Assembly: GCA_000787465.1 (NCBI GenBank) | Contig: JSYX01000160.1 | Coordinates: forward strand, 1 to 24,620 | Direction of reading: 5' to 3' | DNA length: 24,620 nt | From: Thermomucor indicae-seudaticae | Lineage: Eukaryota > Mucoromycota > Mucoromycetes > Mucorales > Lichtheimiaceae | In this document: positions 1-9,225 of the stretch, piece by piece | Position numbering within the stretch: position 1 is the first letter of the stretch | Layout of the letters: the number at the start of each line of letters is the position of its first letter | Translations under genes and position numbers: made by a program | The notes under the pieces: model-generated | Told to the model about the DNA's origin: nothing | Seen by the model: the letters and a program-made list of their open reading frames with translations, nothing else | Database searches by the model: none

Positions 1-689
1 TTACCACCTTGTGCAATAAAGTTTTTACCTCGAAGGTAGGGGTCGTCGAAATGCTTGTTCAAGATCTAAAAGTTTGCTAATGACAAGCTATTTTCAGCTT
101 GGCAATCGCCCGTTTGTCAAATTTTCCTCCTCTGTTGCTCCTCATCCCTGTCCTTTTTGTTCCCGCGAAGGCCAACGCAAAAGGCTCGCTCAAAATCAAA
201 CAGTCTTGCTCACAGACACTCATTTTACAGCATCATGTTGGTCGAAACTTCCCTCCTCAGCCTCCGTTACCAACTTTGATCTGGAAGTATGTATCACGAA
301 GAAGCTTGTATAGACGCAAACAAGATGGCTCATAGAGAGCCATTTTTCAGGGTGACAATTGTCCATTAGCTGGACCGAATTTATAAACTCACCAAACAGG
401 AGAGCATAAGCTACGTAACCCGTTGCCGTGCGGACAGATGATCATATGGCGTTATACGAGGCCGTAGGATACCAATTCCTGCTTCAAAGCTTAGCAGATA
501 ACAATGAGAATCATATCTCTTAGCGGGACACTCTCCTATGGCCTTGCTTACATCACAGTAGTAGATGGGGTGTCCGTAGCTGAGGCCTTCGCAAACTTGA
601 ATGGTCAAAACAGAATAGAGTTTCGTGTGCTCTTCAAGAACAGGATCTTCCAATGTCGTATATTGCATCGCCAGCACTGCCGGTGGTTA
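1..689. other. Region without a supportable gene (left edge)
   Basis: I see no gene here that I can defend. Open stretches on both strands are short, overlap each other and lack recognisable motifs. A minus-strand open stretch at about 411-677 looks slightly protein-like, but it lies directly downstream of two in-frame stops of the gene ending at 690, so it is better read as 3' untranslated or intergenic sequence. No tRNA, repeat array or transposon terminal repeat was seen. Confidence 0.4.
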
Positions 690-1005
690 TCAGAATTTCA
701 ATTTGCGGAAGTTTCGAGCACCTGAAAGTCTGTCAGTATCGGAAACATGGGTGACTATCACCACTCCAACTTACGACGAAACAACTGAGCCGCTAATTCA
801 GGCTGTGTAAGTCCGTATCTCTCATTAAGGACAACTATGAACGAATGGCGTGACAGCATATAGCTGCCTGCAAGGGAGCATACGACAGGACCGAGTAATG
901 CAGGACCGCCTTGTGCTTTTGATGCATACGGGAAACTTCCAGCCCGACTATCCTTCGTTTCGACGATCGAGGCTTGAAAAAGGTCCTCAATGAGTACGAC
1001 AACTA
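690..1005 (-). CDS. Unidentified gene, 3' exons only
   Basis: Two minus-strand exons join in frame: 775-1005 and 690-721, around a 53-bp intron (722-774) with a GTAAGT donor and a TTTCAG acceptor. They encode about 87 residues ending in stop TGA, followed at once by TAA. The peptide is rich in Gly, Ala and small hydrophobic residues in its middle (for example GGPALLGPVVCSLAGSYML, possibly a membrane segment) and ends in a basic tail RRARNFRKLKF. The exon at 775-1005 starts after an AG at 1006-1007, so one or more exons lie further right, but I could not place them: the stretch 1006-1450 breaks into short frames. I do not recognise the family. It could be the end of a small membrane protein, or a decayed gene. 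The long open frame across 231 bp that splices cleanly is the main support. Confidence 0.45.
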
Positions 1006-1010
1006 CTTTT

Positions 1011-1033
1011 CAGACTGCTTGCCAAGCAGTCTG
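1011..1033. repeat. Perfect 11-bp inverted repeat
   Basis: Left arm CAGACTGCTTG (1011-1021), one-base spacer, right arm CAAGCAGTCTG (1023-1033). It lies just upstream, on the minus strand, of the acceptor used for the 775-1005 exon, so it is probably intronic. It could form a hairpin in RNA or be a chance palindrome. Confidence 0.6.
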
Positions 1034-2136
1034 CAATTAGACCTTCGATGTATTGTATTTATCAACTATTACCAGGCGGCCCAACTTTTGCAGGATATTT
1101 GTTTCATACCCGGATGCGCTGGGAGATGTCAGCCTGGCACACAAATGCCCTCTCGACTGGCGCCGCTCAACTACAGTCGCAAGTCTTGCTGGGACGATTC
1201 GTGGGCTTTAGTCAGTGCCCTGCTGGAAGTGAAGATCTCGCATCGTCGTGGTAGCTGCTTGGCATGCGCCCGGCGGATGCCTGTGTGTCGGCGGGTGTCG
1301 GACCCCACGGCCATTTACGCTGCCAACTCGCCCAAGGTGTAAAATTTGACCCTTCAAATGCTGATGCAACTACCCAGTCAAGCAGACGATTTGAAACCCG
1401 CTGCGAATGCAATGTTTGTCAGCTTTATCGGTTCAGAGATGCTACAATCAAATTTCAGTCCTGCGCATTTCATGTTTATCTCGGCTTGCGCTTCTTGACA
1501 CACTAACTAGCAAAAGATACGGCGAAAAGGACGCGTGGAAGCTTACCTGTCATGAACTAGAAATTTACTTTGCATGACGCAAGCGGCACTGGATGCTATT
1601 TGCGGTACATATTACAAGGAAAGTAATTGTCAATTTGCTTCAAACAGTTATCGTTTATCAGGCTAGACCTGTCATTTTACAGTGACAGCAAGCCCTTACG
1701 AAAACAATAACAACTTGACTGGCTGCCTTCCTTCTCCATCTTACAGTAATCCAACAACCTGGGATGCTTAATATTTCACAGCGACCTCTTCAGTTCTTGG
1801 TCGATAGGGACCAGCGTAATGGATCAGATTGCCCCAGCACCTGTCTTAAAGATACCATATTCATCGACCATAAAATGATACCTATAATGTAATTGAGGGG
1901 TTCGTGGTATAAACTGCTATAGCAACGGGCAGCAACGACGATTGGATGCTTTCCTTATGCAATACGCACAGTATAACAGAAGTTGTCTGAACACAAAGTG
2001 CCTCTTTCCGATGGGTCATTGTTTGCTTTTGAGATCATAGATGGCCAAAACTTTCCATTTTTCACAGGACATGAGTCTTATTGTGCGCTAAAACGTTCGA
2101 TGACATGGGGGTGTCGGTAAACTTATTTGCATAGCT
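1034..2136. other. About 1.1 kb without a resolved gene
   Basis: This stretch should contain upstream exons of the minus-strand gene ending at 690, but I cannot assemble them. Open frames at 974-1342 and 1048-1254 (plus) and 1212-1412 (minus) overlap the same DNA and show no known motif. 1500-2136 is more AT-rich, full of stops in all frames and looks intergenic. No terminal repeats or reverse-transcriptase-like motifs were found. Confidence 0.4.
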
Positions 2137-3696
2137 TTATTGAGGTTTTCCCTTCCTAAAATCAGCCCATGCGCTCTCATACAAAGCTGGGTCCAGGAAC
2201 ACAGTAGCAGCTGTCTTGGCTAAACCACAAGAAGCAAGGAGCGCAGCTCGGTGAGCTTCTTCTGTGGCAGCTGCCTTTGCAAATTCAACCGTATGGTTTG
2301 ACGCACTCGTTCCAATAGCAAAGCTAGAGAAACCATTGTCAAATGTTGAATCATACGTCGATATAACTGACATGTTACAACTTACACTGGATGTATCGTA
2401 GGCACTCGATAACTGAAATTGCCCATATCCGTTGTTCCACTACCCATCTTTTCTTCTTCTGCCCTTGGTAAATAATGAATGCCTTCTTGTTCCATGTACC
2501 TTTTGTAGCATTCAGCGAGCGAGTCATTAATAAAGACATCTACATACGATCCATCGTTAGTAATCCCAATTATCTAGAAATACATCCACGCATATGTTTT
2601 ACCGTCGACAGGGCCATACGGAGCCCAGCTAAGTTTAACCTGACAACCCGTGGCAATCGCAGCTGCTTTGAAGCAACTTTCGACCTTGACTTTAAGTTCA
2701 GCCAACTGTTTCCGGGTCACTGCTCGCGCATACATTCGACCAGCAGCGTAGTCTGGGATCACGTTGGCCTGTAAAAGACAGGAATCATTAATAACTTTCT
2801 TCCTTATGTATCTGTCAGGAACAGACCGAGTTGCCACCGTGAATGATGATACCATGTAACCTACCAGAAAAGGAAGTCAGCACCGAACCATGAAAGCGCG
2901 CACGATGATAGAAAGACCTGTTGGTTGGCAAGGTCTGCTGGCGCAGCATGGCAATATTGTCCCAACCTTGCATTAAAGCATCCAGAGCGTTCACGCCTTC
3001 CCAAGGTGCCATGCCAGCATGGGACGCCTTTCCAAAGAATTCAATCTCCAGTGTGTCTAAAGCAAGCATCAAGCCATACACCCCATCCCCGGGACTCGGG
3101 TGCAACATCATGGCAAAATCAACGCGCTTATCGACTTCCCCCTTGGCAACAAATGTAATCTTGCCGCTCGTCGATTCCTCCGCAGGTGTGCCATACAGGA
3201 TCACACTACCGGATATCAGGTCCAACTCCAAAAGTGCCTTTATGGCCATGGCGCAGGCTATACCCGTAATTGCAACCAAATTATGTCCACAAGCATGACC
3301 GATACTATACAAAAGTTAAGGAGGCGTCAAACAAAAGGTTTGTCTTTTGCTGGGTTTACCCAGGTAATGCATCGTATTCACTGCAAAAGCCGACCCTTCG
3401 GCCTTCACGACCATTAGAATACTCCGCGATAAAGGCGGTGGGCATACCAGCTGCCCCGCGCGTCACCTTGAACCCTTTCTGCTCCAAATAGTTGGCCAAA
3501 AGTTCATGGGCTCGGAATTCATGTTCGCCCAGCTCGGGATGTCGATGGAGCTGACGTACATTCCGCCTTTGTTGTTAGCGCTTCTTCCAGTTATAGTGCA
3601 CTCCTAGTTTTTTTTTACCTCTAAGCTAAGATCGCGCAATTCGCGATCAATACTATGAATGGTTTGCTTAATGACGCCTTCCACTTGAGAATTCAT
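2137..3696 (-). CDS. M20 family metallopeptidase/amidohydrolase (PM20D2-like), intact copy
   Basis: Seven exons (3619-3696, 3360-3550, 2918-3304, 2827-2860, 2603-2768, 2386-2539, 2137-2323) give 398 residues, normal for the family. The start ATG at 3696 leads straight into the conserved helix that ends before LHRHPELG. Diagnostic blocks follow in order: SEYDALPG, then GHACGHN near residues 92-98 (the Cys and second His are expected metal ligands of the M20D type), GTPAEE with the catalytic Glu pair, KASHAGMAPW, NVIPDYAAGR of the lid/dimerisation region, and SNHTVEFA near the C-terminus with the last ligand His. The family hydrolyses amide bonds of small peptides or acylated amino acids; mammalian PM20D2 cleaves beta-alanyl-lysine-type dipeptides, and the substrate here is unknown. 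No signal peptide, so probably cytosolic. It is a tandem paralogue of the gene at 3829-5433, only 132 bp away. Confidence 0.9.
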
Positions 3697-3828
3697 GGCT
3701 AGGCAGGGAACACAGAGAAGAGAGAGAAAGCTCTTCAGCTTTATGGAACGAGAAGGCTTTATTTCCGCAGCCACGGCATTGTGCGACGCTATGGAGTACG
3801 TACAGGCCCGCTCTTACGGAGGACCTCT

Positions 3829-5433
3829 TCACTTTTTACCACGCTGGAAGTCAGCTATCATTTGGTTGTAAAGTTTCTTGTCCAGAATCACATCGGCTGC
3901 TGCCATCACTAAGCTCCGAATGGCTCTAAGCGTTAGCCTATGAGCCTTCTCTGTGCTGGCTGCCTCTGCAAACTCTGTAGTATGGCTGGGTACCGCGAAT
4001 CCAATGCCGAAGCTTTTTTGGTCGTTGGATTAGCCAGTAATGGGGATCAAGTAAGGGCGGACGAAAGAGGAGACTTACTGAGGATGAGTGCTCGGAACAA
4101 CATGGCTGACATTGCCAAAGTCACTGCTTCCAGTCTTTATCTTCTCATCTTCTTCTCGCGGAGCAAAGACAGCGCCTTCCTCTTCCATATATCGTCGATA
4201 AGTGTCTGTCAACGTATCATTCATGAAAACATCTATGCACATATTAGAGACAACGCGCTTATCTTTCATTTAAACACCATTCCCTTCACCTGCAAGGGCA
4301 CCGCGCGGTCCCCATTTTAACTTCACGTCACAGCCTGTCGCCATAGCGGCCGCTTTGAAGCAGTTTTCAAGTTTCGGTTTGAGTTCAGCGAGTTCAGCGT
4401 GCTTTAATGATCGGGCCAAGAACCGTCCTGTAGCATAATCCGGTATAACATTGGCCTATTAGAGAGCAGCATTACTAAATAAACGATGGAAAAATTTGTA
4501 CTGCACATACAGATTTCCCACCCTCAAGGAAGATACCATGAAGTCTACATACATGATCATTAGTAATAAAAAGCGATAATCCATAAAATGGAAGTGTACC
4601 TGTTTGTTGGCAAAGTCTGTTGTCGCAACATGGACATGTTATTCCAACCCTGCATTAATGCATCCAAAGCGTTCACTCCTTGCCAGGGCGCCATGCCAGC
4701 GTGAGATGCCTTGCCAAAGAACTCGACATCCAGTTGATCAAGCGCCAGCATTTGGCAATAATTGATATCTGAACCATATGGATGACTTCCGTAATAATGA
4801 CCAGGTGAGTGCTGCTATGTACGATAGGGCTACTGCCATCTTAATAACTTACAGCATCATTGCAAAATCAATGCGGTTCTGGATCTCATTCTGTTCGACA
4901 AACACCAACTTTCCACCCCACGATTCTTCTGCTGGTGTCCCAAACAGTACCACTTTACCAGCTAGCAACGCCTGCTCCATCAGTACTTTGGTCGCCACCG
5001 CACATCCTATGCCGGATATCGCAATCAAATTGTGGCCACAACCGTGCCCAACGCTACATAGCATGGTCAACATTTCCCCTCTTGACTGCCCTTACTCGAA
5101 TTTTTTGCTCACCCTGGCAAGGCATCGTATTCACTAAAGTAACCGACGCGCGGACCAGGTCGTCTGCTATCGTACTCTGCAATAAATGCCGTCGCCATTC
5201 CCGCGGCGTGGCGTATCACTTGGAACCCATGGCGCTCCATGTAATCCGTTAACAAATCATGGGCTCTGCATTCATTACCGCCGGTCTCGGGATGGTCGTG
5301 AATCTTACATATCATTATTGGAAGGTGGACTCCAAACACACTCTTTTTTACAAACGTTAATGCTCAATTGACGAAGATCCAGAGACAGTCTCTGAACGGC
5401 ATCGCGAACGGTACGCTCCACTGCGTCCATCAT
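3829..5433 (-). pseudogene. M20 family metallopeptidase paralogue with a one-base junction defect
   Basis: Exons are 5356-5433, 5113-5303, 4853-5053, 4600-4811, 4511-4544, 4290-4455, 4079-4232 and 3829-4012. Lengths of six match the intact neighbour exactly or almost so (78, 191, 34, 166, 154, 184 against 187). All family blocks are present: SEYDALPG, GHGCGHN, GTPAEES, KASHAGMAPW, VIPDYATGR and SHTTEFA. The neighbour's single 387-bp exon is split here by a 41-bp intron, and the flanking exons join one base out of frame: the exon ends ATGATGCT before GTAAGT, while the next starts CACTCACC after CAG. Protein conservation demands CTG-CAC. A lost G (CTG|GTAAGT to CT|GTAAGT) explains it exactly. 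If that is real, the gene is a very young pseudogene. An assembly error, or a TA-AG or GT-CA intron, would leave a functional protein of 406 residues. All other exons look under coding constraint. Confidence 0.75.
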
Positions 5434-5716
5434 GTTTTGCGTGAGAAAATTGTCCAATAGATAGGGCTGGTATTACAGGAAATCGTTCGTGTATACGACG
5501 CTGACACAAAGTGTTCTACAAGGTGTAAGAAGGAAGCCATGTTAAAGCGTCTCATGAACCTCGACTAGCACGGGTTCATTATGTACTGGGTATGGTATGT
5601 TTAGTCGAAGTTGAAAAGCATTATTGCGGATGGCATTGCGTCATTTAATGTCGTGGTAAGTGAAAAGAAAAGAAAAATGTACAATAAATAACAGTTATTA
5701 ACACACACAAAAAGTC
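5434..5716. other. Intergenic spacer between M20 duplicate and fucosyltransferase-like gene
   Basis: About 280 bp. It should hold the promoter of the M20 duplicate (minus strand) and the 3' untranslated region of the gene ending at 5717. An AT-rich run at about 5670-5705 just after the stop may serve 3'-end formation. No open frame of interest. Confidence 0.4.
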
Positions 5717-7321
5717 TTAATTAGACGGGTAGTATTGTTCGTGCAGGAAACGGATGTAAGAACTGAAGGTGCTCCACATGGATCCAGTGAATTCTTGACC
5801 ATGACTGGCGATCAAGCCGTCGAGGAAAGGCACAAGGAACTTGCCGTAGTGTATGCCGTCAGCAGGGTTGACAAGCCTTGAAAGCGCAGACTGTCGGTAA
5901 TCGTAGAAATCTGATAGTGTGAAAACGCAAGGAAATGTGTCGTAGATGGATTGAAAGAGTGGGTGTTCCCGTGGATTGGCTGCATCCGTGGCCATGAAAA
6001 GGACGAGGGGTCGGGGTGTGGTATACGTGGACCAGTCGATCGCAAGCCGGCTGCCGCCAGGGTGCTCAAGACATTGCTCTTTGTTATTATCGACAGGCGA
6101 AGACGACGAGAGAAGAAGCGGCTTGTATTTTTCCAAATCCGCTATCAGTCGACCCATGACCTGCGACGAAAACCGCTCAAAAATACTGTCGCCCACACGT
6201 GCATGCAGCGATATGTACGATCGCGGACCACCCAATTTGGCAATAATCGCATCGGCTTCTGCAAAGAGCTCAGGCAACACCGCGTGCGAGAAGACGAACT
6301 GGCGCGTCAGAAACTGCTGAAGCTCGCGGCATTCTTCCGTTGAGCACATCACCCGACCCGTCCCAAAGAGCGAACCAAAGCTGATCAGTCGTTCGGGTCG
6401 TTTGGCTAGATCCCACAGGAAGATCTCGCGCTGGTATTTCTTGAGTGGCTGGTCTTCTTGGTCTGAAACCCGGTAGTCGTACAAGAGGTCGTCCTTGACA
6501 TGGTATGTATCGGCCGCTGTCAGTCCATAGGTTCGCTGGAGATACGTTCGATCGTAGTCGTCCCGGTACCGCACACGCACCCGCTGCTTGACCTCACGCA
6601 TATCAAACAGTCGATCCCAGCGCAATGAAGTCCGACGAAACGATTCCTGACATGCCTTCGGAACATCTTCCCCCGCAGCATCCGATTCCAGATATTCCCT
6701 ACAATAACCCAGGTTGGCTTTGCTCATGCGCCGGTGAAATGACTCGAGCGAATCGTATTTGCGCCAGTGAATGGGTTCACCTAGAACCACAGGGGGCATC
6801 AATAATGTCCTGTTCAATCGCTCTGCAAGTAGAAGCGCATTAATGAGCGCAATTCGCTGATTATGGAAACCCGAGTGCGGATAAAACGCCAAGTATCGTT
6901 CATTGGGATCTTTGCCATCCCCGGGTGGCAAGAAGGCATCGTCCTCTGGTAAGCGGTACACACTATCTTCTTTCCGCGGCTCGTCGACAACACGTTGCTG
7001 CTTGCTCCGGATTCGGCGATACGATTCGAGAGCAAAATCACGTGGTACCTGAACATCGAGCTCGTCGCTACTGCTACTGCCTGAACCTGATTTGTGGTAT
7101 TGGTTCGTGTGGTTACGGTGCTCAATATGTATTCGTCCAGCTGCACACGGTTGTTGTTGCTGTTGCTGTTGCTGTTGTTCATAGGCAACTGTTACTCGTG
7201 ACCGAGAGACGTAGGGTTGTTCCGACCACTGGGACACGAAAAAGTAAAAGGAGGTCGTGAGGATCGAAAGAATGGCGAGTTTTCGAAGCAATCGGTATCG
7301 TCTTAGAGGTCGAAAGGACAT
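5717..7321 (-). CDS. GDP-fucose O-fucosyltransferase-like type II membrane protein
   Basis: Uninterrupted gene of 534 residues. I chose the ATG at 7321; the frame stays open upstream to about 7453 but without another ATG. The N-terminus is a short basic cytosolic tail (RPLRRYRLLRK) followed by one membrane anchor at about residues 14-30, typical of Golgi or ER type II glycosyltransferases. A nine-residue glutamine tract (49-57) and a Ser-rich stem follow. The catalytic region opens with HSGFHNQRIALINALLLAER (149-168), the GDP-fucose family nucleotide-binding start, then HARVGD at 373-378, carrying the conserved Arg of the HxRxGD-type motif. FMATDA (442-447) and GSMWSTFSSYI near the C-terminus complete the family pattern. 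Expected role: transfer of fucose, or a related sugar, to secreted proteins or glycans in the lumen; donor and acceptor cannot be read from the sequence. A CT-rich leader and a TATA-like site lie upstream. Confidence 0.87.
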   Translation of the reverse strand: MSFRPLRRYRLLRKLAILSILTTSFYFFVSQWSEQPYVSRSRVTVAYEQQQQQQQQQPCAAGRIHIEHRNHTNQYHKSGSGSSSSDELDVQVPRDFALESYRRIRSKQQRVVDEPRKEDSVYRLPEDDAFLPPGDGKDPNERYLAFYPHSGFHNQRIALINALLLAERLNRTLLMPPVVLGEPIHWRKYDSLESFHRRMSKANLGYCREYLESDAAGEDVPKACQESFRRTSLRWDRLFDMREVKQRVRVRYRDDYDRTYLQRTYGLTAADTYHVKDDLLYDYRVSDQEDQPLKKYQREIFLWDLAKRPERLISFGSLFGTGRVMCSTEECRELQQFLTRQFVFSHAVLPELFAEADAIIAKLGGPRSYISLHARVGDSIFERFSSQVMGRLIADLEKYKPLLLSSSSPVDNNKEQCLEHPGGSRLAIDWSTYTTPRPLVLFMATDAANPREHPLFQSIYDTFPCVFTLSDFYDYRQSALSRLVNPADGIHYGKFLVPFLDGLIASHGQEFTGSMWSTFSSYIRFLHEQYYPSN

Positions 7322-7362
7322 GATAGAGAGGAAGGAACGTAAGAAAAAGAAAAAGAAAAGAA
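7322..7362 (-). promoter_or_regulatory. Pyrimidine-rich 5' leader
   Basis: Read on the minus strand, the 40 bases before the ATG at 7321 are almost entirely C and T (TTCTTTTCTTTTTCTTTTTC and similar). Such CT tracts just upstream of start codons are common in fungal promoters and leaders and often mark the transcription start region. Confidence 0.5.
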
Positions 7363-7460
7363 GGCGCTTGATATTGGGAGCAGAAGCGCCTTGATGAACA
7401 AGTGACAGATAAAAGGGGCCCGAGGAGTTGGTTGTAGGGATGAAAACCCACACGGACGTG

Positions 7461-7468
7461 TATATATA
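7461..7468 (-). promoter_or_regulatory. TATA-like element
   Basis: TATATATA about 140 bp upstream of the ATG at 7321, placed before the CT-rich tract. Plausible core promoter of the fucosyltransferase-like gene; position and composition are the only evidence. Confidence 0.4.
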
Positions 7469-8092
7469 GGTTATCTCAATCTCAGAATAGAATGTTGTGA
7501 TCTTTCTACCAGTCCACTATCCGCTTAATGCAATGTGTTACATTGAACCGGACTGCTGCAGACGTATTAAAACAAAGACGCATTGGTCCTGATTAAGGTC
7601 AAAAGACGACTTTCTTTTGCTTATGGAGATGAATTGACGTCTATTTCAGACATTTTATGAGAATCACAGGTGTCTCGAGGAATAAAAATAGTTCTGCTCG
7701 TTCTTTTCATCAGAAAAAGCGTGGAAAGCGACAAATTTGTAAAGTGAAAATCCCCGGACACAGCAAGCAAGTCCGATGCATGGCAGATCTTCGCGCTTGT
7801 GTAACCGATCCTCCACGGGTTTTGCGGGAGCAAGTATCGCCCCCTTTCTATTTCCTGGATTTGTCCGAAAAACGCGCTACTCTCCCCGGAAACAGCTTAT
7901 GGACACTCTTTTATTCCACAGAACTTGTTGATCATGGGTGGTATGGATGTGCTAACAGTTTCTGAACAGAACCGAGATGATACTTTGCAAGTCCAACGGC
8001 CTTCTTGTGCACTAAACAAGTCAGAATAGACTTCTTTGTGCTACAGAAAACCGAGAAATTGTTTTTTCTACCCATGAATGACAGGTCCATTT
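7469..8092. other. Intergenic region upstream of fucosyltransferase-like gene
   Basis: About 620 bp between the promoter of the gene at 5717-7321 and the 3' end of GDT1. One plus-strand open frame (7657-7965, 102 codons, basic N-terminal half) exists, but it shows no known motif, no introns and no signal peptide. I treat it as chance. No RNA gene seen. Confidence 0.4.
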
Positions 8093-8999
8093 TTACTCGA
8101 ATTGTGACCGATAATAATGATAACTGTGGATCACGCCAAAGATCATAAACAAAAAGGCACCTGCCAAAGTGACTTTACATACAAAGTTAAATTCATCTCG
8201 CTTCCCAACATTCTAGGTTGTCCTACCGGTTCTAACAGAAATTTTGGAAGCTAACATGCAACCACCCAAGACCGCCAGCGCCGTACACACTGCGTGTCCT
8301 ACAATCACACCGGCAGCCACCATATACACATTCTATATTGTATGTGCGCATCATTATTCATCAAAAAAATCTTTCATATTTGCCCGGCTCTCTTACATTG
8401 GACGCTGCCAAAGCAATGGTCGATATCTGGGACTTGTCTCCCCATTCACCCAGGAACGTAAGCAAAAGGGTCTGCATAAACACGGACCGCCCAAGAGAAT
8501 GTTCTTCATATCCTCCTTCTTCTTCTGACCGCTTCAACTCATTCGCCACCGCTTCTTCATCTGGTCGACAATCGTGTGTCATATGCCATCCTTCCCACAG
8601 CATACGAACGCCAAATCCGAAAAACAAGACAGAAGCGGCAAGATCCGTGTAACTTTTTGGGATCAGGTTCGGTACGACGCGACTGCCCAACCACGACGAT
8701 AAGACCGCCATAAGTGCTAGTGCAACAAATGCGCCCGAAAACACGGCAAGACGCGAGTAGTGCGGTTTCATCGCCATCACGGCGGCAATCAAAAATGTCT
8801 TGTCGCCAATTTCGGAAATCGCAATGGTCAGCAATGAGAATACCAAGGATTCTTCTTCGTTTGCCCCAAACTAGTGTTATTGTCCTCTGGTTCAATAACC
8901 ATGGGCGGCCCTGTTCCTTTTGTTTCTTACTTGGTCTGCTGCATGCACCAATCCTGCCGTTAATAGTATAGCTATACACAACTCGTACAGTCGAATCAT
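8093..8999 (-). CDS. GDT1: Gdt1/TMEM165-family Mn2+/Ca2+ transporter (UPF0016)
   Basis: Four exons (8931-8999, 8397-8870, 8227-8332, 8093-8172) encode 242 residues. Exon 1 is exactly a signal-peptide-like 23 residues, MIRLYELCIAILLTAGLVHA plus ADQ. The two hallmark motifs of the family are present: SEIGDKTF at about residues 42-49 and GEWGDKSQIST at about 164-174, each in a hydrophobic helix and each giving acidic residues to the cation site. An acidic loop (about 130-145) separates the two homologous halves. The last exon gives the typical KISVRTVTL block and a final helix. Yeast Gdt1 and human TMEM165 are Golgi cation/proton exchangers that import Mn2+ and Ca2+ for glycosylation enzymes. 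The frame is continuous across three introns of 60, 64 and 54 bp. It lies 226 bp downstream of the HBS1 stop codon on the same strand. The start is supported by the signal sequence. Confidence 0.93.
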
Positions 9000-9225
9000 C
9001 CTGAAAGATAACAGGAAGAGAACAAGAGAAGAGAGAGGAAAAAGGAGTCGCATTGTTTATTCTTGGCCCGTTTTCTACCCCCCTTTACCATGCATGCACG
9101 GAAAAAGGGCCTCATCAAAAAGCAAAAAGGATATATATTATACATATATACACACGCATCAGGAACCGTAGGTCAAAACCTTAGTAAGAAAAATGAAGTA
9201 TGAATGACACTTTGTACTGTCATCG
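9000..9225 (-). promoter_or_regulatory. GDT1 promoter region with TA-rich tract
   Basis: 226 bp between the GDT1 start and the HBS1 stop. It contains a purine-rich run just before the GDT1 start and an alternating AT/TA tract at about 9131-9155 that could act as the TATA region for GDT1. The HBS1 3' untranslated region and 3'-end signals must fit here too. Confidence 0.4.

Noticed and set aside
411..677. Possible 88-codon gene on the minus strand
   Set aside because: It starts without ATG, lies right after two stop codons of the gene ending at 690, and shows no recognisable domain.
974..1342. 122-codon plus-strand open frame
   Set aside because: It overlaps antisense coding sequence and the palindrome; no family motif, and competing frames are equally open.
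7322..7453. Upstream extension of the fucosyltransferase-like protein by 44 residues
   Set aside because: The frame is open but contains no ATG before 7321; the extension would need a GTG start, and a CT-rich leader fits this stretch better.
7657..7965. 102-codon plus-strand open frame
   Set aside because: Unrecognised sequence without supporting splice or domain signals; likely chance in an intergenic region.
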